Shown one piece after another: positions 35,563-42,087 of a DNA stretch of 45,485 nucleotides. A program made the position numbers and the translations under genes. Within the stretch, counting starts at the first letter, position 1, and every line of letters starts with the position of its first letter. Under the pieces are notes generated by a model, which saw nothing but the letters and a program-made list of their open reading frames with translations, did no database searches and was not told the DNA's origin. The DNA comes from Lentzea kentuckyensis (GTDB taxonomy: Bacteria > Actinomycetota > Actinomycetes > Mycobacteriales > Pseudonocardiaceae), in assembly GCF_002150765.1 (NCBI RefSeq), contig NZ_MUYM01000085.1, positions 1-45,485 of the forward strand, given 5' to 3'.

Positions 35563-36108
35563 ATGAGTGCGGGTCAGGTGCTTGGCGCCAACATCAGGGC
35601 GGTCCGGGAGCAACGCGGGCTGTCCCTTTCGGAGCTCGCGCGGCGGTCGTCCATCGCCAAGGGCACGCTGTCCCAGCTGGAGAGCGGGTCGGGAAACCCG
35701 ACGATCGAGACAGTGTTCAGTTTGTCGAACGCTCTGGACGTGCCGGTGTCCGAGTTGGTGACCGAGCGGACGGCGCCGGACGTGGTGCTGGTGCGGGCCC
35801 GTGACGTCGAGGTGCTCAGCAGCAACGCGGTCGACCTGCGGCTGATGCGCCGGATGGACATCGGGGACACCGTGCTGGAGATCTACGACCAGCGAGTGCG
35901 GCCAGGAGCCACCCAGACCAGCGAAGGTCATCCCGGCAGGGAGCACGTGCTGGTCACCGGAGGCCGGCTCCGGGTGGGGCCGGCCGAGCAGCCCTACGAG
36001 CTCGGGCCGGGTGACTACGTGTGCTTCCCCGGCTCGGTTCCGCACCTGTACGAGACTCTCGAAGGTGAGGTCAGCTCGGTACTGGTGCTGGAGTACCCGA
36101 AGCACTAA
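35563..36108 (+). CDS. XRE-cupin transcriptional regulator
   Basis: 181 aa. An N-terminal XRE helix-turn-helix (GANIRAVREQRGLSLSELARRSSIAKGTLSQLESGSGNPTIE divided over residues 8-50) is followed by a linker and a C-terminal cupin barrel (about 105-180; SEGHPGREHVLVTGGRLRV and PGDYVCFPGSVPHLYETL), which usually binds a small ligand or metal. Such regulators control amino-acid and amine degradation genes. It lies directly before the hydroxyproline operon on the same strand, with a perfect 6-bp-arm palindrome in the 27-bp gap, so it is the likely regulator of that operon. The ATG at 35563 lacks a Shine-Dalgarno; the long frame upstream is not used. Confidence 0.87.
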   Translation: MSAGQVLGANIRAVREQRGLSLSELARRSSIAKGTLSQLESGSGNPTIETVFSLSNALDVPVSELVTERTAPDVVLVRARDVEVLSSNAVDLRLMRRMDIGDTVLEIYDQRVRPGATQTSEGHPGREHVLVTGGRLRVGPAEQPYELGPGDYVCFPGSVPHLYETLEGEVSSVLVLEYPKH

Positions 36109-36126
36109 CGTTCATTCTATTGAACG
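36109..36126. promoter_or_regulatory. Operator-like palindrome before the hydroxyproline operon
   Basis: CGTTCA - TTCTAT - TGAACG, perfect arms, starting directly after the regulator's stop and running into the GGAGG (36126-36130) of the first operon gene. It is well placed for the XRE-cupin protein to repress a promoter inside this gap. Confidence 0.6.
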
Positions 36127-36135
36127 GAGGTGACG

Positions 36136-37233
36136 ATGAACCCGGACGTCGTGGTCATGGGCGCTGGCATCATCGGGGCCGCGTGCGCCCAGGCGCTGAA
36201 GGCACGCGGGCTCGACGTTCTCGTCATCGACCGCCACGGACCGGCCTCGGGCACCAGCGCGGCCGGTGAGGGCAACGTCCTGGTCAGCGACAAGGAGCCG
36301 GGTCCGGAGCTGGAGCTCGCCAAGGCCAGCCGGGAGCTGTGGCCGGAGCTGGCCGAGCTCGCCGCACCGGCCGGAGACTTCGAGTGGGAGGAAAAGGGCG
36401 GACTGGTCGTCGCCACGACACCGGACGCGGCCGAGCCCCTCAAAGCCTTCGCCGCCAAGCAGCGGGCGGCGGGCGTCGACGCCTGCGAGCTGACCACCGC
36501 GGAAGCCCTCGACCAGGAGCCGCACCTCAACCCGGAGATCACCGCCGCCGTCCACTACCTGCAGGACGCGCAGCTCAACCCGGTGAAGGCCACGAGAACC
36601 CTGCTGCGCGGCATCAGGTTCACCCACGCCGAGGTGTCCACAACGGACGGCCGTTCGGTCACCACGAACACCGGCGTGATCAGCTGCGGCGCGGTCGTCA
36701 ACGCCACCGGGCCGTGGGCCGGGAACTTCGGTGTCAACGTGCTGCCGCGGCGCGGTGTGGTGCTGGTGACCACGCCGATCCCCGGCACGATCCGGCACAA
36801 GGTCTACGACGCGGACTACGTCGGCGCGGTCGCGAGCGGCGACGCGGACCTGCAGACGTCCGGCGTCGTCGAGTCGACCCAGGCCGGCACCGTGCTGATC
36901 GGGTCGAGCCGCCAGCGCAAGGGCTTCGACGACACGATCGAGAGCAAGGTGCTGAAAGCATTGGCACGCAAAGCGATCGCGCTCTTCCCCATGCTCGGCG
37001 GCGTCCCGGTCATGCGCGCGTACGGCGGCTTCCGCCCGTACGCGCCGGATCACCTGCCGATCATCGGCGAGGACCCGCGTACACCCGGTCTGTGGCACGC
37101 CACCGGGCACGAGGGCGCGGGCGTCGGCCTCGCCCCGGCGACCGGACGCCTGCTCGCCGACCTGCTCACCGGCGCCGGACCCTGGATCGATCCCCACCCG
37201 TTCCGCGTCGACCGCCCCGAGGTGATGGTGTGA
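36136..37233 (+). CDS. FAD-dependent cis-4-hydroxy-D-proline dehydrogenase subunit (DAO family)
   Basis: 365 aa of the D-amino-acid-oxidase-like flavoprotein fold: N-terminal VVVMGAGIIGAACAQAL (FAD GxGxxG), SGTSAAGEGNVLVS, and C-terminal HATGHEGAGVGLAPATGRLLADL. Given its partners it is most likely the substrate-oxidising subunit that turns cis-4-hydroxy-D-proline into pyrroline-4-hydroxy-2-carboxylate. Electrons would pass to the small 2Fe-2S and second flavin subunits. I chose the ATG at 36136, five bases after GGAGG, over a GTG at 36130. Its stop overlaps the next start by four bases. By family alone it could be another D-amino acid or proline dehydrogenase; context decides. Confidence 0.85.
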   Translation: MNPDVVVMGAGIIGAACAQALKARGLDVLVIDRHGPASGTSAAGEGNVLVSDKEPGPELELAKASRELWPELAELAAPAGDFEWEEKGGLVVATTPDAAEPLKAFAAKQRAAGVDACELTTAEALDQEPHLNPEITAAVHYLQDAQLNPVKATRTLLRGIRFTHAEVSTTDGRSVTTNTGVISCGAVVNATGPWAGNFGVNVLPRRGVVLVTTPIPGTIRHKVYDADYVGAVASGDADLQTSGVVESTQAGTVLIGSSRQRKGFDDTIESKVLKALARKAIALFPMLGGVPVMRAYGGFRPYAPDHLPIIGEDPRTPGLWHATGHEGAGVGLAPATGRLLADLLTGAGPWIDPHPFRVDRPEVMV

Positions 37234-37412
37234 AGGTGACCTTCAACGGCCTCCAGCGCGATGCCGCCCACGTCGCGGAACTGTTGCCCGGCAGGTTCTT
37301 CTGCGGCATCGGCGTGTGCTTCGGCTGCGTCGCCGAGATCAACGGCGTGCCCGAGGTCCGCGCGTGCCGCCACCAGCTGCGCGACGGCGACGTGATCAGG
37401 ACCCAAAAATGA
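37230..37412 (+). CDS. Small 2Fe-2S subunit of the dehydrogenase (HcnA-like)
   Basis: 60 aa. A bare ferredoxin-like 2Fe-2S fold with CGIGVCFGC and a later ACRHQ, giving the four cysteine ligands (C-x4-C-x2-C, then C). It matches the small subunits of hydrogen-cyanide-synthase-like, opine and hydroxyproline dehydrogenase complexes, and passes electrons between the two flavin subunits. It starts with GTG at 37230, overlapping the previous stop by four bases, and its own stop overlaps the next ATG by four. The N-terminus is short compared with some relatives but contains all ligands. Confidence 0.85.
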   Translation: MKVTFNGLQRDAAHVAELLPGRFFCGIGVCFGCVAEINGVPEVRACRHQLRDGDVIRTQK

Positions 37413-38626
37413 ACACAGCCACGAGGATCGTCGTCGTGGGCGCGGGACCGGCCGGGATGGCCGCCGCCAGAACCGCCGCCGACGCGGGCGCCGAGGTCAC
37501 GATGGTCGACTCGGAACCGGAGGCGGGCGGCCAGTACCTGCGCGGCCGCGCCAGGTTCGAACACAGCGGGGTGACCCACCTCAAGAACACCGAGGCCTGG
37601 CTCGTCGAGGACGGCACCCTGCACCTGCGCGGTCCGAAACAGCTGCGCTTCGACGCGCTGATCATCGCCACCGGCGCCTACGACCGGCCGCTGCCCTTCC
37701 CCGGCTGGGACGGCCCCGGCGTGATCACCGCAGGCGCCGCCCAGGCGTTGGCCAAGCAGGGCGTCACCCTCGCCGAACGCGTGATCGTCACCGGCACGGG
37801 CCCGTTCCTGTTGCCGGTCGCGACCGCGCTGCGGGACCTCGGCGCCACGCTCGTCGGCGTCTACGAGGCGTCCTCCCCCACCAGGTGGCTGCGCGAGGCC
37901 AGAGCGATCACCGCCAACCGGCACAAGATCGGTGAGCTCGCGAGCTACCGCAAAGTGCTGACACATCTGGAAACCCGCACAGCGGTCATCGCCAAGCACG
38001 GCGACCGGGTCACCGTCGCCAAGCTCGACCGGCACTGGCGCCCGGTCAGCCACCGCACTGAGCACGCCGACCTGGTCTGCGTCGGCTACGGCTTCCTCCC
38101 CCGCACCGACCTGGTGCCGAACGCCAAGCGCACCAACGACTTCCTCGACGTGGACGAACTCCAGCGGACGTCGGTCGAGAACGTCTACGCGGCCGGCGAG
38201 GTGACCGGCATCGGCGGCGCGGACCTGGCCGAGGCAGAGGGCGTCGTCGCCGGAGCCGCCGCTGCACGTCAGGATCCGCCCCGCGAGGCCGTCGAGGCCG
38301 TGCGCAGGGGCCGGTTGTTCGCCGGGGCGCTGGCCAGGGCGCACGAGGTCCAGCCCGGCTGGCAGACGTGGCTCAGCCCGGACACCACGGTGTGCCGGTG
38401 CGAGAAGGTCACCCTCGACGACCTCACCCTCGGAACCGACGGCGGCGCGACCAGCATGCGCGAGCTGAAACTCACCAGCCGGGTCGCGCTGGGCCGCTGC
38501 CAGGGCCGCATCTGCGCCCGCAACGCCGCCGAGCTGACCGGCGTCCCGTTCGACGGCCAACGCCGCGTGATCGCGGTCCCGATCCCCCTTGGCGAACTCG
38601 CCGAACTCCCGGAGGACAAGCAATGA
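37409..38626 (+). CDS. FAD/NAD(P)-binding subunit with BFD-like 2Fe-2S domain (HcnB-like)
   Basis: 405 aa. N-terminal Rossmann FAD site (IVVVGAGPAGMAAA), a second nucleotide fold (RVIVTGTGPFLLPVA), YAAGEVTGIGGADLAEAEG, and a C-terminal BFD-like domain with CRCEKVTLDDL and GRCQGRICA, four cysteines for a second 2Fe-2S cluster. This is the typical second large subunit of heteromeric dehydrogenases for opines, cyanide from glycine, and cis-4-hydroxy-D-proline. Its ATG and stop both overlap their neighbours by four bases (ATGA), so synthesis with the other subunits is coupled. Confidence 0.87.
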   Translation: MNTATRIVVVGAGPAGMAAARTAADAGAEVTMVDSEPEAGGQYLRGRARFEHSGVTHLKNTEAWLVEDGTLHLRGPKQLRFDALIIATGAYDRPLPFPGWDGPGVITAGAAQALAKQGVTLAERVIVTGTGPFLLPVATALRDLGATLVGVYEASSPTRWLREARAITANRHKIGELASYRKVLTHLETRTAVIAKHGDRVTVAKLDRHWRPVSHRTEHADLVCVGYGFLPRTDLVPNAKRTNDFLDVDELQRTSVENVYAAGEVTGIGGADLAEAEGVVAGAAAARQDPPREAVEAVRRGRLFAGALARAHEVQPGWQTWLSPDTTVCRCEKVTLDDLTLGTDGGATSMRELKLTSRVALGRCQGRICARNAAELTGVPFDGQRRVIAVPIPLGELAELPEDKQ

Positions 38627-39531
38627 CCGAACGTCTCGACGGCGTCATCGTCGCCACCGCACTCCCCTACGCCGCGGACGCCAGTGCACCCGCGGGGCTC
38701 AGGCCCGACCTGGAGAAGTTCGCCGAGCACTGCCGGTGGGTCGTCGAGAACGGCTGCCGCGGCGTCGGCCCCAACGGTTCGCTGGGCGAGTACTCGTCGC
38801 TGACCGACGCGGAACGCCGTGAGGTCGCCCAGACCGCCATCGCGGCCGTCAAGGGCAGTGACGTCAAGAACAGGGGCATCGCAGTGATCGGCGTGCACGG
38901 CGTCGGCGCCCACCAGGCCCGGCACTGGGCCGAGCTCGCGGCCGAGGACGGCGCGGACGGCGTGCTGTGCCTGCCGCCGACCATGTACCGGGCCAACCGG
39001 ACCGAGGTCGTGCACCACTTCCGCGAGGTCGCGAAGGCCGGGCTGCCGATCATGGTCTACAACAACCCGATCGACACCAAGGTCGACCTCACGCCGGACC
39101 TGCTCGCCGAGCTCGGCCAGATCGAGAACGTCGTGGCCGTGAAGGAGTTCTCCGGCGACGTCCGGCGCGTCCTGGAGATCAAGGCCGCCGCCCCGCACCT
39201 CACCGTCGTGGCCGGCGCGGACGACGTCGTGCTGGAGAGCCTGCTGATGGGCGCGACGGGCTGGTTCGCGGGCTACCCCAACGTGTTCCCCGCCGAGTGC
39301 ACCGAGCTGTTCAACCTGGCGCTGGCGGGCAAGCTGGAGGAAGCGCGGTCGCTGTACGAACGGCTCGTGCCCGCTTTCCGCTGGGACTCGCGCACCGAGT
39401 TCGTGCAGGCGATCAAGCTCTCGATGGACTTCGTCGGCCGCTACGGCGGTCCGTGCCGTCCCCCGCGCGGCCCGTTGTCGCAGGCCCAGATCGACCAGGT
39501 GAACGCCGACATGAAGCTGGCCACCTCATGA
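38623..39531 (+). CDS. DapA-family pyrroline-4-hydroxy-2-carboxylate deaminase
   Basis: 302 aa of the dihydrodipicolinate synthase/N-acetylneuraminate lyase family. Schiff-base Lys in VVAVKEFSGD, catalytic Tyr in IMVYNNP, and a phosphate-loop-like GVGPNGSLGEY in place of the G-T-T-G-E of true DapA. In this operon the expected reaction is dehydration and deamination of pyrroline-4-hydroxy-2-carboxylate to 2-oxoglutarate semialdehyde (inference from context plus family). GGAGG lies seven bases before the ATG, which overlaps the previous stop (ATGA). It is not expected to be the lysine-pathway enzyme. Confidence 0.85.
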   Translation: MTERLDGVIVATALPYAADASAPAGLRPDLEKFAEHCRWVVENGCRGVGPNGSLGEYSSLTDAERREVAQTAIAAVKGSDVKNRGIAVIGVHGVGAHQARHWAELAAEDGADGVLCLPPTMYRANRTEVVHHFREVAKAGLPIMVYNNPIDTKVDLTPDLLAELGQIENVVAVKEFSGDVRRVLEIKAAAPHLTVVAGADDVVLESLLMGATGWFAGYPNVFPAECTELFNLALAGKLEEARSLYERLVPAFRWDSRTEFVQAIKLSMDFVGRYGGPCRPPRGPLSQAQIDQVNADMKLATS

Positions 39532-40520
39532 GGTTCGCCAAGTACTTCAGCGCGGTCGACTCGCACACCGAGGGCATGCCGACGCGCGTGATCACGGGCG
39601 GCGTCGGCGTGATCCCCGGCGAGACCATGGCCGAGAAGCGCCTGAACTTCATCAAGAACCACGACCACATCCGCAGGTTCCTGGTGAACGAACCGCGCGG
39701 GCACGCGGCGATGAGCGGTGCGATCCTGCAGCCGCCGACCCGCCAGGACGCCGACTGGGGCGTGCTCTACATCGAGGTGTCCGGTTGCCTGCCGATGTGC
39801 GGGCACGGCACGATCGGCGTCGCGACCGTGCTGGTGGAGACCGGCATGGTCGAGGTGACCGAACCCGTCACGACGGTGCGCCTCGACACCCCGGCCGGGC
39901 TGGTGCTCGCCGACTACGACACCCGCACGAAGCTCGTGACGATCCGCAACGTCCCGTCGTACGCGCACGAGCTGGACGCCGTCATGGACGTGCCGGGGCT
40001 GGGCGAGGTGCGCTACGACATGGCGTACGGCGGCAACTTCTACGCGATCCTGCCGCTCGCGGATCTCGGCATTCCGTTCGATCGAACGGAAAAGGATCGA
40101 ATCCTGGCCGCCGGACTGTCCATCATGGACCGGATCAACGCGGTGAACCGCCCGGTGCACCCGGTGGACCCGGCGATCGGCGGCTGCAAGCACGTGCAGT
40201 TCACCGCGCCCGGCGAGGACGGCGCTCATTCGCGCAACGCGATGGCGATCCACCCCGGCTGGTTCGACCGTTCCCCGTGCGGCACGGGCACTTCCGCCCG
40301 GATGGCCCAGCTGCACGCCCGCGGCGAACTCGGCATCGGTGCGGACTTCGTCAACGAGTCGTTCATCGGCACCAGGTTCGTCGGCCGGTTGCTGGAAGAG
40401 GTCCCGCTCGGTGACCGGACCGCCGTCGTGCCCACAGTGGCCGGTCGCGCGTGGATCACCGGGATGGGCCAGTACCTCCTCGACGCCACCGATCCGTTCC
40501 CGGAAGGTTTCTCGCTGTAG
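39528..40520 (+). CDS. 4-hydroxyproline 2-epimerase (proline racemase family)
   Basis: 330 aa. Both catalytic cysteines are present: CLPMCGHGTIG and SPCGTGTSARMA. Two cysteines mark a racemase or epimerase; the related dehydratase has one replaced by Thr. Other family marks: DSHTEGMPTRV at the N-terminus and GGNFYAI in the middle. Working with the other products, it converts trans-4-hydroxy-L-proline to cis-4-hydroxy-D-proline, the first step of the pathway. Proline racemase activity cannot be excluded by sequence alone. The ATG at 39528 overlaps the deaminase stop by four bases. It is the last gene of the operon. Confidence 0.88.
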   Translation: MRFAKYFSAVDSHTEGMPTRVITGGVGVIPGETMAEKRLNFIKNHDHIRRFLVNEPRGHAAMSGAILQPPTRQDADWGVLYIEVSGCLPMCGHGTIGVATVLVETGMVEVTEPVTTVRLDTPAGLVLADYDTRTKLVTIRNVPSYAHELDAVMDVPGLGEVRYDMAYGGNFYAILPLADLGIPFDRTEKDRILAAGLSIMDRINAVNRPVHPVDPAIGGCKHVQFTAPGEDGAHSRNAMAIHPGWFDRSPCGTGTSARMAQLHARGELGIGADFVNESFIGTRFVGRLLEEVPLGDRTAVVPTVAGRAWITGMGQYLLDATDPFPEGFSL

Positions 40521-40524
40521 TCGA

Positions 40525-40530
40525 TACCCT
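40525..40530 (+). promoter_or_regulatory. -10 box of leaderless HTH-protein mRNA
   Basis: TACCCT, seven bases before the GTG at 40538; no Shine-Dalgarno. It lies just after the stop of the epimerase gene. Confidence 0.4.
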
Positions 40531-40537
40531 CTGCGGC

Positions 40538-41401
40538 GTGACTACGCCCAGCCTGGAAGCGTTGCTGCAAGTCGGACCGTTCCACTCGGCTCTGCGCGCG
40601 GCCATCCGCCGCCGCGGGCTGACGCTGGAACGGCTCCGGCTACGCCTGGCGCAGCAGGACGTGGCGGTGGCGCTGTCGACGTTGAGCGACTGGCAGCAGG
40701 GCCGGGTGCGGCCGGTGTCGCCGAAGTCGCTCAAGGCGGTGTCGGTGCTGGAGGAACTGCTGGAGGTGCCGTCCCGCTCGCTGCTCAGCCTGCTGGAGCA
40801 CACGGGCCCGAGCGGCTGGCCGGACGTCGTCCCCGGCATGATGCCCGGCTTCAACACCTACGACCTGGAGATCGTCTCCCGGCACGACAGGGTGTTCGTG
40901 GACGCCGAACGGCACGCGTCACGCGTCCACGTGCGGATGGTCGTCCGCGCACGCCAGGACGGTGTCGACCGCTTCTACGCGCACTACTTCCGCGACGACT
41001 CGGTGGAGGCGTCGGAGGTGTGGCACGAACCCGTCCGCAACTGCCGTATCGGCCGGTCCGCGCGTAACGAGGCCGAACGCCTGACGGTCGACGAGCTGTT
41101 GTTCGACAAGCCGTTGGTGTCCGGTGAGACGTGGGTGTTCGAGTTCGTGGTCCATGACCCCACACGGCTGGACAGCCTCGAATACGCACACGGCGTGCGG
41201 TGCTTCATCGCGCAGAGCCTGATCGAGGTGCACTTCGACCCGGCGGCACTGCCCACCGACCCGCACGTCTACCTCCAGGACTGGCAGGAATCCGAGCCGC
41301 ACCGGACGATCGACCTCACGCTCGACCACACGAACTCGGTGCACCACTTCGAGGCGAACGTGTCCGTGAACTGGGTCGGCATCCGCTGGAAGTGGTCCTG
41401 A
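40538..41401 (+). CDS. HTH-domain protein of unknown function
   Basis: 287 aa. The N-terminal third looks like a divergent XRE helix-turn-helix (FHSALRAAIRRRGLTLERLRLRLA, then VALSTLSDWQQGRVRP, KSLKAVSVLEELLEV). The larger C-terminal part (about 95-287) is beta-rich with many charged and aromatic residues (RVHVRMVVRARQDGVDRFYAHYF; LDHTNSVHHFEANVSVNWVG) and no motif I recognise. It could be a DNA-binding regulator with a novel sensory domain. The GTG at 40538 sits seven bases after a -10-like box. The next gene's Shine-Dalgarno overlaps its stop. Confidence 0.65.
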   Translation: MTTPSLEALLQVGPFHSALRAAIRRRGLTLERLRLRLAQQDVAVALSTLSDWQQGRVRPVSPKSLKAVSVLEELLEVPSRSLLSLLEHTGPSGWPDVVPGMMPGFNTYDLEIVSRHDRVFVDAERHASRVHVRMVVRARQDGVDRFYAHYFRDDSVEASEVWHEPVRNCRIGRSARNEAERLTVDELLFDKPLVSGETWVFEFVVHDPTRLDSLEYAHGVRCFIAQSLIEVHFDPAALPTDPHVYLQDWQESEPHRTIDLTLDHTNSVHHFEANVSVNWVGIRWKWS

Positions 41402-41411
41402 GGAGGCTTGC

Positions 41412-42048
41412 GTGCTCACCACCGACTTCGTCCCGGGAGCTCCGAACTGGATCGACCTGGGCAGCCCGGAGCGGGACCGCTGTCCGAGCCGGGCGCGGCG
41501 TCGGCGTGGACGATCTACTTCGCCTCACCGGACGCCGAGGCCACGACCCGCGCGGTGACCGCGGCCGGCGGTGCGGTGCGGCGGAGCCGTTCGACGTCTT
41601 CATCAGCGGGCGGATGGCCCAGCTGACCGACCCTCGCGGCGCGGAGTTCGCCGTGTGGCAGGCCGGTGATCTGCTCGGGGTCGACGCGGTGTCGTCGGTG
41701 GGAGCGCTGACGTGGACCGAGTTGCACTCCCCCGACACCGAGGTGTCGTCGTTCTACCGCACCGTGTTCGGGTGGGGCGTCGTCACGATCGAGGGCGCTC
41801 CCGGCTCGTTCTACCGGCCGGCGGGCACGGGTGCGGGACGGTTGTGCGGCGCGGTGGTCCCCGACGCGGCAACCTCGTATTCGTCCGCCTACTGGCTGCC
41901 GTACTTCGAGGTGGCCGATCCGGATCAGGCCGCTGCGGGGGCCGACGTGGTGGTCGAACCCTATGAGCTGGACGGAATCGGCCGGATCGCGGTGCTCGCT
42001 GATCCGTTCGGAGCCCGGTTCGGCGTCATGCGTTCCGTTACCTCCTGA
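41412..42048 (+). pseudogene. Decayed two-domain VOC (glyoxalase-like) protein gene
   Basis: AGGAGG and GTG at 41412 open a typical start (LTTDFVPGAPNWIDLGSP), but after about 22 codons roughly 45 codons of the first VOC domain are missing. The protein resumes in another frame with GPLSEPGAASAWTIYFASPDAEATTRAV. Near 41580 one base is lost and the third frame continues with AEPFDVFISGRMAQLTDPRGAEFAVW and an intact second VOC domain (WTELHSPDTEVSSFYRTVFGWG) to the stop at 42048. Two independent lesions argue for a real pseudogene rather than a sequencing slip. An internal ATG at 41614 could still yield the C-terminal domain alone. The original function was probably dioxygenase- or glyoxalase-like. 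Confidence 0.75.
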
Positions 42049-42075
42049 AGCCTCCCCAAATCGGGAATCGCCAGC

Positions 42076-42081
42076 TAGCGT
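42076..42081 (+). promoter_or_regulatory. -10 box of leaderless ABC permease mRNA
   Basis: TAGCGT, six bases before the GTG at 42088; no Shine-Dalgarno. The same hexamer lies before the epoxide hydrolase start at 1783. Confidence 0.45.
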
Positions 42082-42087
42082 GCGCTG

